Below, piece by piece: positions 1-10,695 of a stretch of DNA of 64,000 nucleotides (its first letter is position 1; every line of letters starts with the position of its first letter). Origin of the DNA: Erythrophleum ivorense (lineage: Eukaryota > Streptophyta > Magnoliopsida > Fabales > Fabaceae); assembly GCA_026724425.1 (NCBI GenBank), contig JAIUCV010000400.1, positions 186,001-250,000 on the forward strand, written 5' to 3'. The notes beneath the pieces were generated by a model that was given only the letters and a program-made list of their open reading frames with translations, was not told where the DNA came from and did no database searches. A program made the translations under genes and the position numbers.

Positions 1-498
1 TTTATGTCACTTAGTAACATTGGAGAGACCAAATTAACAATCTAATCTGTAGGAAATCATTAGAGAATAATTATTTTTGGGAGACTAAATTAAAATTATA
101 TTGTTATGCGAAGAATAAAGTAAAATTTTACTCTATATTTTTTTGCTTATTTCATAAATAATTAATTAAACTCACAAGGAACATTTTCGCGGGCATGTCC
201 GAAACGGCCCTTTTATCAGGTCGGAATAGGGAGCCATGCGTTATCGCCGAAACGAGTGCCTTTTTTTCTTTTTAAACAAATAACAACGCGCAGCGTTAAA
301 AAAACATCTCTTGATCATATATATATATATTCCTAACCCTTGATTTTTTTGTCGAAGATAATAATAAAATAAAGCAGAAGATGAAGATACGGATGAAAAT
401 CGGGAAATAGAAATTACGGAAAGCGGGAGCCTTTTATATTTGCCAAATGAAGCGCTAACTGAAGTCGCATTTCGCTGCAGCTCCCTCGCGCTATCGCC
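1..498 (+). promoter_or_regulatory. Catalase upstream region and probable 5' UTR
   Basis: This is non-coding DNA directly before the catalase start codon. An alternating AT tract at 317-330 is the only TATA-like element at a sensible distance, which would place transcription start near 350-360 and give a leader of roughly 140 bases. A GC-richer patch lies at about 185-240. No upstream gene is visible. The TATA assignment is an inference from spacing; an AT repeat is weak evidence by itself. Confidence 0.35.
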
Positions 499-3400
499 AT
501 GGATCCCTACAAGGTACAACGATATCGACATTTGGTCTTGAATTCTCTTGTTGATCAATATTTTGTCTTCGAATAGATTCGGTCGACATCGTTTATCTCT
601 CTATTTCTTTTGGTTTTATTTTTGAAAAGCATCAATTTTATCTTGATTTCATCATCAACTTCTTCCTCTTCTTCGTATTTCTCAAATTTTTGCTGCTCTT
701 TTTGTTATTAACTCCTTGTTTACTTCAATTCATCTCATATGTTTCAAAGTTTACTTTCTCTTGGTTGCCCTTCGGTTGAGAAATCAAATCAGAGACACCA
801 CTTTATGTTTTCTTTGTCTCATCAATTAAACGAGTATTGCGGTTTTTAGATTAAAAATTACCTGGTTCAGGATACTCCGCCGACTAGTTTGTTACCTGTT
901 CTGTTTCATGCAGCACCGGCCATCAAGTGCCTTCAATTCTCCTTTCTGGACTACCAACTCCGGTGCTCCAGTTTGGAACAACAATTCATCTCTAACGGTT
1001 GGATCTAGAGGTATCAATTCACTCGTGTGATTAATACTGTTTGTATGACGGTAAACAATGATCAAGTGGGTCTAGGGACATGATCCATAAATTTTCTGTA
1101 AATGGCTCCTGAATGGTGAGAATTCATTTGAATGGGATTCTTATTTGCTGAAATCTTTTAAAGCACTACGTAGAAAGAACTCGTCTTTCAAGACTTTAAT
1201 TTTGTGCCAGTCAAGAAGATTCGTGGTGAATAATAGATCTCACAGGAATTTTATTGTTGGTTTGAAGTTATAAACCACTATGGTCTTATGGTTCCGGAAT
1301 CTAGGGTATGATATAGAGGCTTAGTCATCCCATGATTTAACAACAAACTGGCCTTATGTAGTTGAGTATAGCAGACTATGACTTTTACAGTCAGCTAACA
1401 TGCCTGGTGATTATAATAAGTATTTGGTATTCAACACCAAGTGGCGCATATGGGCTTTTGATTTGATTTTATAAAATGTTTTTTTTTTCCCTTCTTACTC
1501 TTATCTATGCTGAATAATGTGAGCTATACTTGAGCAAAGAATAAAAGTGTCAGCATGTCCTAAATTAATTTTAGGGGAGAGATCTCGTGGGGAAAGCGTA
1601 AGGGATTTTTTTTTTTTTTTGGGGAGGGGGGAGTTTTGGGGTTGAGGGGAGGTTGTGAAGTACAGATAGCGAATTTGGCCAAATATACCTTATAATTAGA
1701 AATGATATCTTAAATCCCTTTTAACAGGTCCAATTCTCCTGGAGGATTACCACTTAGTGGAGAAGCTTGCAAATTTTGACAGGGAGCGGATTCCAGAACG
1801 TGTTGTCCATGCTAGGGGAGCCAGTGCGAAGGGCTTTTTTGAAGTTACACATGATATTTCTCACCTGACATGTGCAGATTTCCTTCGAGCCCCTGGAGTT
1901 CAGACACCTGTCATTGTCCGTTTCTCGACTGTTATCCATGAGCGTGGTAGCCCTGAAACTCTGAGGGATCCTCGAGGTTTTGCTGTGAAATTTTACACCA
2001 GAGAGGTAAGAATCTAAGTGTCCCACAGAAGTTAAAATTATCTTCTGGTGACTAAATATGATTACTATGTCAGTTTTTCTCTCACTTTCTTATATTTAAA
2101 GTGCAGTTCCCATTTTAACTAAGGGTAATAGCTTACTTGATGAACTGTTGATAAATGTGATTTAGTACTATATATGATTTCTATTCTTATTTTGTGAACT
2201 CAGGGTAACTTCGATCTAGTGGGAAACAACTTTCCTATCTTCTTTGTTCGTGATGGAATGAAGTTTCCAGATATGGTCCATGCTCTCAAACCCAATCCCA
2301 AGTCTCACATCCAGGAGAATTGGAGGATCCTTGACTTCTTCTCCCATCATCCAGAAAGTCTTCACATGCTTACCTTCTTATTTGATGATTTGGGTGTCCC
2401 ACAAGATTACAGGCATATGGAAGGTTCTGGTGTTAACACATATACTTTGATCAACAAGGCTGGGAAAGCACACTATGTAAAATTTCACTGGAAACCTACC
2501 TGTGGTGTTAAATGTCTGTTGGAGGAGGAGGCCATTAAGGTTGGAGGATCCAACCACAGTCATGCCACTCAAGATCTTTATGATTCAATTGCAGCTGGAA
2601 ACTATCCTGAGTGGAACTCTACATCCAGACAATAGATCCTGACCATGAAGACAGATTTGATTTTGACCCACTTGATGTAACCAAGACTTGGCCTGAGGAC
2701 ATTTTGCCCCTACAGCCAGTTGGTCGCTTGGTCTTGAATAAGAACATTGATAATTTCTTTGCTGAGAATGAGCAACTTGCATTTTGCCCTGCCATTGTGG
2801 TGCCTGGCATTTACTATTCAAATGATAAGTTGCTCCAAACTCGGATCTTCTCCTATGCTGATACACAGCGTCACAGACTTGGACCAAACTATCTGCAGCT
2901 TCCTGCAAATGCTCCCAAGTGTGCTCATCACAACAATCACCATGAGGGTTTCATGAATTTCATGCACAGGGATGAAGAGGTAAACTAATAGGCATTCTTT
3001 TCATATTTTCTTATCCTAAATAAGAAGCTGGTCACCTTATCAACTGTTTGGTGCTATTGCATTATTCATATGCATGTTTATTAGGACTTAGCTTTTATTG
3101 TAAAATAGGAACTTCATTGTTTGTTCCATATATTCATTATAATGACTGCAATGCTTCTGATTTATAGGTCAATTACTTCCCTTCAAGGTATGACCCTGTT
3201 CGTCATGCGGAAAGGTTCCCCATTCCTCCTGCTATTTGCACTGGAAAGCGTGAAAAGGTTAGTCTTGATCACTTGCATAGTGTGAAAATGTGGAACGTGA
3301 TTAGTAAATGAATCCACTAGTCATGAGTTTCAATTTATATTATATCTGCTTATTTCAGCACTGTTTTGTCTAAGTAATACATTATTTTAGAATTCTAGTC

Positions 3401-4228
3401 GTATTTTGTTGAAAGTGCAATGCAAAGCATTAAAAGAAATGTACAAATCTTTTGTTGACTGTATTTTTTTTTTCTGATTTAATATTTAAATAAGATAACG
3501 TAGTTGAGGGGACACAATATGAAAATTGACCCAATAAGTGAGAAAGAAAGTATAGACGGCTATATAGGTTAGTAAAATATCAACATAGTAGTTGGTAAAG
3601 CTGAGTGTTAATTAATAGAATGGAAGGGTTAGGATGATGTTTGCTTTTAGTATTATATTACTTAAAGAGAGATTACATCGATGATTAATGTTTTTATGTG
3701 ACAAATTATAAGCTTTTAAAAAAATAGTACTTGTAAGACAGTAAGAAAATCTAATTCTTGTGAGGCAAGAATGTGTGAATAACTTCATTGCTTAACGCAG
3801 TGCATAATTGAGAAGGAGAACAACTTCAAGCAACCTGGGGAGAGATACCGATCTTGGGCACCTGACAGGTTCCTTTTATAGACTACAGATATGATCAATA
3901 TGAAATATATTTGCTGTCATCTAACATTTGATTCTCTCTGCTGTTTTCTGACTTCTTTTCAGGCAAGATAGATTTGTCCGCAGGTGGGTTGAGGCTTTAT
4001 CTGACCCACGTGTCACCCATGAGATCCGCAGCATCTGGATATCATACTGGTCTCAGGTGAGACTCGCTTTACATATATTTATTTGTTAAGTAGGAATTAT
4101 AAAGTGAAACTGAAAAGTGTGAAATGATTTTTGCACTGGCGTGCTCATGTGATGGTGCTGGGGCACAGGCCGACCGTTCTCTTGGTGAAAAGATTGCATC
4201 TCATCTGAACTTGAGGCCAAGCATCTAA
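499..4228 (+). CDS. CAT: Catalase (peroxisomal haem enzyme), 8 exons, one-base frameshift in exon 4
   Basis: Catalase converts hydrogen peroxide to water and oxygen in peroxisomes. Exons read as 499-513, 914-1010, 1728-2005, 2204-2979, 3168-3257, 3801-3868, 3963-4056 and 4169-4228, all with GT-AG introns. Exon lengths sum to 1478 bases, one short of 1479, the length of the usual 492-residue plant catalase. The distal haem histidine is His65 (VVHARG) and the active-site Asn is Asn138 (LVGNNFP). The haem-ligand Tyr is Tyr348 in RIFSYADTQRHRLG when the frame is corrected. The protein ends RPSI, typical of plant catalases with a non-canonical peroxisomal signal. The missing base lies in the two A residues at 2615-2616 after Trp267. 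The frame then hits TAG at 2633-2635, giving about 273 residues without Tyr348. Every other codon and splice site looks intact, so either a sequencing or assembly error or a very recent null allele is likely. Identification as catalase is certain; which isoform is not. Confidence 0.96.
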
Positions 4229-4386
4229 GGCTGGTCCAACCTCCCAATATTTGCAGAGTTGCAGACGAGCGAAGAGTGTGATGGGGATGTGGGCTGTGAG
4301 ATCATTTGAAAGGATCAATCATTAATCCTTTTATTGTAGTATTAAGTTGTATACCAATGTGTACAAAAGAACTACTGTGACAACTT

Positions 4387-4392
4387 AATAAA
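4387..4392 (+). terminator. Catalase poly(A) signal
   Basis: A canonical AATAAA lies about 160 bases after the catalase stop codon, a normal plant 3' UTR distance. No other candidate hexamer was noted between the stop and the transposon at 4586. Confidence 0.55.
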
Positions 4393-4577
4393 CAGTTTGT
4401 ATGTGCCAGTTCTCTATTTCATTTCTTGAGCTCGGTTGCCTCGTCATTTACTTGCATTTCGCTGATTGTTGTGTTTAGGGCCTGTTGTAGTATAGAGTTC
4501 TAGTCCTAGCAAAGCTGCTACATTAATTTAGACAGTTTGGCTGGCTCTGTTCAAATGATGCGTACGGTATAGCTTGT

Positions 4578-5323
4578 GTTTTTTCCAATGTTTTTAAAAC
4601 TGGACCGGTCATTGAACCGGTGGAGGTACTGATTCACGGTTCATTGGTTGAACCGTGATTGAACCGTAGTCGAACCGGTAATAATTAAATATATTATTTT
4701 AAAAAATTTTATGTATTAAAATTTTAATATAACAAATAAATATTAGTAAATTTTAAATATTTGATTACTAATTCAATATTTCTTAAGATATTACAAAAAT
4801 TAATGTTCAATTTAAAATAAAAATTATCTATGATTAAAAGTTAAGAATGTTTAATATTAAATTTTGAAAATTTCTAAATTATATTAAGATTCTACTTATT
4901 ATTAAAAAATAAAATAATAAATAATAATTTTAGATAAATACCTTGATATTTGAGAGAAAGGAAATTGAATATAATAAAAAGAAAGTATAAAGAATAATTA
5001 ATTATGCACATTTTATTTTTCTTATATTCTCTTTCTTTTTTAAAAAAAAATTTCATATTTCAACTCCCTCATCTTTTTTATTACCTCCTATTTTTAATTT
5101 GTCAAATTTATTTAAGATAAATTATTCTATTATAAAACAAAAAATTAAAAAAAAAATTGCTTCAGACCGGTTCAAACCGGTTTTTGACCGGTTTTCACCG
5201 GTTCTTGACCGGTTTGATCGGTTCTTTGCTTGACCGGTTTTCAACCACGACCGGACCGGACCAGGGATCGGTTCCCAGTCGAACCGGCCGGTCCTGTCCA
5301 GTTTTTTCAACATGGGTTTTTTC
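4578..5323. mobile_element. hAT-type MITE, copy A, with 8-bp target-site duplication
   Basis: The element itself is 4586-5315 (730 bp). It is flanked by the identical 8-mer gttttttc at 4578-4585 and 5316-5323. The ends are imperfect inverted repeats: CAATGTTTTTAAAACTGG on the left against CCATGTTGAAAAAACTGG read inward from the right, 14 of 18 matching. Both subterminal regions carry many AACCGGT or ACCGGTT motifs in both orientations, and the core is very AT-rich. There is no transposase, so it is non-autonomous. An 8-bp duplication, CA-starting ends and subterminal motif clusters are hAT hallmarks. It sits about 190 bp beyond the catalase poly(A) signal. Confidence 0.88.
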
Positions 5324-5837
5324 TAGCCAAGCCACGGCAAGTTAAAGCCTTATGCCCGGCAAATTGTGGATTAAGTAATAAACAAGTCCACTATAATTTA
5401 CCTCGTACTAATTCCGTGGCAGGTGGCCACCGTTTGACAGCACATAAACGTGACCTAGAATCGAGATATCCGTATATTTATTTTCAAAGGATTACGAAAG
5501 CAAAAATGACAAACAAGCAATGGAACAATCCTAACCAAAACAATTAGACCCATTTGGTAAATAGAAAGTTAAGATAAAAATAAAAATAAAAAATAAAAAA
5601 AATAATTTTATAAATAAAAAATATTTATAATATTTTTATTCTTAATGTTTGAATAATTATTATTAAAGAATATTAAATAATAATTATAAGAGTAAAATTA
5701 TAACTTTTTCTATTCTTCCTTTACATTTTTCTTTTCCAGCCTTCTTTTCAGGCTAAGCGATCGGGCCTTAGAACTCTACCTAAGTATGAATGGCACATCT
5801 ATCTTTCTGAAACAACAGGTGGAAGCTAACTTGTAAT
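5324..5837. other. Intergenic, AT-rich
   Basis: This spacer lies between two MITE copies. The first part is mixed-composition sequence without a convincing coding frame. From about 5570 to 5700 it is almost pure A/T. No gene, promoter or RNA feature could be supported. Confidence 0.5.
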
Positions 5838-6547
5838 TAATGATTTTAAAATTAAGCTAATTATTGAATCATTAGAGGTATTGATTTATGATTTAAGGAT
5901 TTGAGTATAGTTGAATTATGATTAAAATAGTGATAATTAAATGTGTTTTTTTTAAATTTTATATATTAAAATTTTAATATATTAATTAAATACTAATAAA
6001 TTTTAAAATTTAATAATGTTTGGGTAGTCATTTTTAATTAAAAATAAAGATTATCAATGATTAAAATTGAAGAGTAATTAATACTAAATTTTTGGAGAAT
6101 TTAAATTATATTAAAATTCTATTTTATTATTAAAATATAAAGAAAAAACAAAAAAACAAAAGGAACATAAAGGAATAATTTTGATTAAACACCTTAATAT
6201 TTAAGAGAAATATTACTAAAAGATAAAGTATGATTGAAAGTAAGTACAAAAAATAACCAAATATGTACTTTTTAATTTCTTTTATATTCTCTATTTTTTA
6301 AATTTCTTTTTATTTTAACCATCTCTTTTTGCTATTACCTTATGTTTTTTTAGATCTGTTTAAGATGAACTATGTTATGTAATAAAAATAATTAAAAAAA
6401 ATAAATGATTGATTTAAACTATTCAACTAATTTTTAACTAATTTTTTGATTGATAATCTTTTTTTACCAATTAAACCAGACTAAGGACTAATTAATTAGT
6501 TAATTGATCAAATCAATCAATCCAGTTCTAAAAACTATGCTTGCAAA
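5830..6547. mobile_element. Same MITE family, copy B, full length but decayed
   Basis: The element spans about 5838-6539 and aligns along its length with the copy at 4586-5315, in the same orientation. It shares the left end (AATGATTTTAAAA against AATGTTTTTAAAA), the core phrases around the repeated ATTAAAATTTTAATAT stretch, the CACCTTAATATTTAAGAGA-like segment, and a right end of CCAGTTCTAAAAACTATG. Most AACCGGT motifs have become AATTAAT or AACTAAT-like, as expected after C-to-T decay. The flanks cttgtaat (5830-5837) and cttgcaaa (6540-6547) match at 6 of 8 positions, an eroded target-site duplication. It is clearly older than copy A. Confidence 0.75.
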
Positions 6548-6849
6548 TTATAATTCCTTGTTCTCTATTTCTTTCTCCTTTTTCTTTTTTCTCTCACTCC
6601 TTCCATGTTATATGAGTAAAAATTGTTATCAAAATTGGAATGAGGCCAAATTGGTTATTGAATTAGTATGGTTGAGCCAAAAAAGAACATGTTAAAACAT
6701 CAGTCAAAATAAAAGACAATAAAAGAAAAAATAATTGAAACATAGAGAAATAAAAGACAAAAGACCAAAAAAGGAGTTAAAATATAAAACAAAATTATAT
6801 ATATATATATATATGAGAAACAAACGATATATATTTGATTATTTTTAAT

Positions 6850-7100
6850 ACTTGTCATCCATCATGCTTCATTTTCAAATAACATATCTTTTAACTATCA
6901 AGATATTTGGTTAAAATTACTCTATTTTATTCATCAATATTTAAAATTAATGATTAATAATATTTAAAATTTATTAATATTTATTTATTATATAAAAATT
7001 TTAATATATAAAATTTTAAAAATATCATAATTCAACTACAGTTAAAATAATAAATATAGTATTTTTACTAATTCAATGACTGATTTAATTTGAAAACATT
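6850..7100. mobile_element. Same MITE family, copy C, inverted and internally deleted
   Basis: Read on the minus strand from 7100, the sequence begins AATGTTTTCAAA, continues with a CATTGAATTAGT segment and a TGTAGTTGAATTATGAT segment, then the family core ATTTTATATATTAAAA. Later comes a piece resembling the CTTGATATTTGAGAG segment of copy A. This is one end of the family with an internal deletion; the other end was not located. No target-site duplication was found. Confidence 0.55.
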
Positions 7101-8262
7101 AGTAATATAATATGATAATATAATATTTTATCATTATATATAATAGTTATGAGATGATCTGTGGACTGAAGAATTTGACCTCTTAAGATATGGTCTCTAA
7201 AAATTTAAAAGTAGCCCATATACAGTAACAGCAGCGAGGGCTAAAAACAGAGACATTTGTAGCACTACGTTCCAAGTTCAGAACTCCCAGACTGATTCTC
7301 CCTGGCGTCGAAGGAGCAATTAAATAATGAGGGGAAAAAAACCTTGGTTAGGGATGGGAGTGAGCTTCTTATCCTTGTTAGTGAAAAGTATATTTTATTT
7401 TCATAAATTATAATTTAATTATAAAATTGATATGTTCATTTTAAAATTAACAAAAATATTTTATGAATTTTAGGATATAATATGATACTCTCAAAATTGG
7501 AAATATGAAAAGTCAATAAAAAATTAAAAAAGGGGTCAAAAATCATATGGGCTTAGTGGTTCAAATGATTTGAATGTTTTTTACCCATTTCCCTGTTCTA
7601 CAATTTTATAGAATCTTGAACTTTTACCTGTGTGTGCACTAAGAAGATGTTCAAAAAAGAAAAAGAAAAAGAAAAAGATGAATGAATTTGAGAAGGTTGA
7701 AAAGAAGCAAATTAGAAGAAATATTTGCCTCAGATCTTTAATACCAATTCAAAAATTGAGCTAGCAAACAAAGAAAATGAAAGATCAGAGGTACCGCTGT
7801 TATACGCTTGAGAAGTGAGAACTACTTATTTCAATAAAAATCAATGTCATAAAAAAAATGAACCACCCAAAACTAAACACCAGTGCAATCCTCAGAGCCA
7901 GCCGCATGTAAAACCGGTCAAACCACCCAAAAATCGATTAAAGATATAATTAAAAATAAAGGAAAAAAATCAATTAAAAAAAAAGACAAAACCGAACTTG
8001 AGAGCGGATTAACTGACTTTGAGCTAAATAACTCAAAGCCGCCGATCCAGACCACGGAGGATGCACTGTTGGTCTATTTAAAGTGAGAAAATCTACTCTT
8101 TTCCCTTTTTTTTTTTCTCTTTTGGGCGATGTGGGACTTTCATTCGGGTAAAAACGTGTTGTATGGTTTCAATTTCAATCACCTCCCAAACTTTCTGCTA
8201 GTAGTGAAGCTTGTTGTCCTTCAATCCATTCTCCTAACCCAAATCCCATTCACCCACCACAA
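7101..8262. other. Intergenic, AT-rich, no supported gene
   Basis: Low-complexity AT sequence with an AG-rich patch near 7655-7690. A 67-codon open frame at 7883-8086 has lysine-rich low-complexity content and no recognisable family. A TATA-like TCTATTTAAAG occurs near 8070, followed by pyrimidine-rich sequence, so it could once have been the promoter of the broken fragment at 8263. Confidence 0.4.
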
Positions 8263-8600
8263 ATGACTTCTTTGCTGCAAGAACTTCTTACACAGGAAGG
8301 CTTCCAATAAATCCATACAAAAATCGAAATCCAGTGAAGCCAAAAGACAAGGTTGAAATAAAACCACTCTCTCTTTACATCTGCCATGATTGGAAAGGCT
8401 TCGATTTTTCTAATGACAAGGTGCGTAAATCTGCTGTGCGAAGTGGGTCTTCATCATTTCAATAAAAAAGGGTTGGCTCAGCTGTGGGAACCTCGAATTC
8501 CAACTCAGATTCAAGAGCAAGTGTAGGACCTCCAAGTGCAATTCGAACAATGATTACTATGATCGGTGGCTATGGGCAATTACAAAAACGACAATCGTTT
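8263..8600 (+). pseudogene. Broken plant coding fragment of unknown family
   Basis: An ATG at 8263 opens a plausible N-terminus (MTSLLQELLTQEGFQ). Coding-like sequence then continues in another frame, through phrases such as NPVKPKDKVEIKPLSLYICHD and KSAVRSGSSSFQ. An in-frame stop follows, and then KRVGSAVGTSNSNSDS and GPPSAIRTMITMIGGYGQ. Amino-acid composition and serine-rich linkers look like a real plant protein N-terminus, but I do not recognise the family. At least one frameshift and one stop are needed, and the fragment ends in AT-rich DNA, so it is probably a truncated gene copy. Confidence 0.3.
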
Positions 8601-8744
8601 CTGCAAAACGATACAAGAAATGGATATTTACTTATTCATTAATTGTTAGTCGATAACTTTAGTGATATTTAATTATTTATTCATTAAGTATTAGTTGATT
8701 ATTGTAAATTTTTCTTGTGATCAGATGTTGGAATGGACATTTAC

Positions 8745-8933
8745 TTATTTAAATTTGAATATTAAATCATATAATTATGTTTGATTTTAAAAAATTTATT
8801 AATATTTATTTCTTATTATTTATTATATAATATTTTTAATATATATAATTATTATCAACTCAATCACAATTAAATTAATGAATCATAAATAAATGTTTTC
8901 ATCTATTTAGTGTCAATCCAATTTTTAAAACAT
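8745..8933. mobile_element. Same MITE family, copy D, inverted terminal fragment
   Basis: On the minus strand from 8933 the sequence reads ATGTTTTAAAAATTGG, then a degraded subterminal region containing ATGATTCATTAATTTAATTGTGATTGAGTTG-like words matching the GGTTCATTGGTTGAACCGTGATTGAACC layout of copy A, then AT-rich core. About 190 bp of one end survive. No target-site duplication was identified. Confidence 0.5.
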
Positions 8934-10637
8934 AAAAAAGTCAAAAGAAAAAATATGTAAATTGACAAAGACCAGACATGTAGTCTGGTTGCCTTGTGAT
9001 GCGACTGGTGAGTAGTGATACGTTTAGCGGATTTAGCTTAGGTATACAAGAAGAGTTTCAATTTTAAATGTATTTTGAAAATAATTGAAGTTATTATGAA
9101 ACTATTATATATTTATTTCCTTTATAACAATATTTTAATTTTTTAGCATCTTAGCATAATAAAAAGTGCTTCAGGAAGATTACATGTATCTTCATAATTT
9201 TTTTAAAATTAATATAATTAATTTTTTTAAAAAAAAAAATAGACAAGAAATATGTAAAATTTATTCATCTCATACATTTAAGTTGAAACCACAATTCCAG
9301 TTAACCATACTTTGTGAGTGACTTTTTTGACGCATCATATGATTGTACTAATACAATTACAACACATGGGGAATACAATATATGATACTGATATGTCAAA
9401 ACTTATTCATCTGAAATAATTTATTATACTTATATTTTAACCTTAATGTTCTTTAGGTTTTTTTTCTATAAACACTAGGCCTTTTGTATTTGAATTTATC
9501 CACTTACCCCCTCTATTTTTTTTTTTTAAATTTTCTCAATAACCTCCATCCCTTGGTTTGTAAATTTGTCAAATTCACCCTTATAGTTTTTTTTTTTGTT
9601 TTCCTAACAACCGCCCAAATTCCTAATCCTTATTCCTAATTCCATTGATCAATATATCTCTCCCTTCTTCTCCAGCTTCGATCATATTGAAGAAATGCAT
9701 TGCCTTTTCTCTTTTTCTCCATCGAGTAGAAGTACCATTGTGTTATCTGCAATAATGAAGAGGGCTGTGCAAACAGACAGGAAGGCAATTTTGAATAGAG
9801 AAGCGTCTAAACAAAGAACATGGAAGGTGAAAAGACGAATTAAGTATGACTAAGAGGAAGGAGAAGAAGAACAACTTTAGCATTTGAGATTTCCTATAGG
9901 CAAATATTGTTAAATCCTAGAGTAGCTTTCCAGCATGTTTACCAAGATATAACCAAAAAAAGAAATTAATAATTCAAATTCAATAATTTAAAAATTATAT
10001 ATTAAATGTAATATTTTTTTTTACCAAAAAGAGGTGTCCTTTAAACTTGGTGGCGCAAGGATCATGTTGACCTTTTTTAATTGTTTGTGCATAAAAGGTT
10101 CCCTTTTTATGGGAGTGGGCCCCTATAAGGGTAAGAGGGCCCAAAAGAAACTTAATGAGGGTGAGTGCCCCCGTTAAATCAAACGAAACTTGATTTGTAA
10201 AGCAAGTGTTTGTCCAAAAATTATGGAATTCCTATTTGAAAAAAATACTTTTTTAGGATAATATTTTATATAGAAGGAATATTTTTTGAATCAATGTATT
10301 TGAAACTTTATTTTTATTTTTTTATTATGTATGGCTCAAAATTAGCATTTTGACACCTTGGTTGTATAGCTTGTAGATATTGTTAAATTATAAAGTAGCT
10401 TTCTAATTTTTGATTGTTTCAAATTGCTTTAATTTTTTGAATGGGTCATCTATGAACTTTTGTTTGTTATTAGGCACTATGGTAGACTCTTCTAATGCCA
10501 TGATCTAAGCATCTCAATTGTTTTTGTTCAAACATTTATTTGTCATTAAACAAATGCCAAGTCATGAGATATATACAATAGGGCAAACAATTACAAACAA
10601 TTTGTTTGTTAGACCAAGTGAAACAAGCAATATCATA
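8934..10637. other. Intergenic, no supported gene
   Basis: AT-rich sequence with T-rich runs around 9460-9600 and a pyrimidine-rich stretch near 9650-9720. No open frame of useful length, RNA gene or defined transposon end could be supported before the Harbinger-like terminus at 10638. Confidence 0.4.
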
Positions 10638-10695
10638 GGTCTTGTTTGGTCTATCAATGGAAACTGAAAGGGAAACAGAATCCATTGGCAAAATT

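Noticed and set aside
241..558. 105-codon minus-strand frame overlapping catalase exon 1
   Set aside because: Antisense shadow of the catalase leader with no domain.
2604..2640. Programmed frameshifting in catalase
   Set aside because: No slippery heptamer or downstream structure is evident, and catalases are not known to frameshift; a simple one-base loss explains the data.
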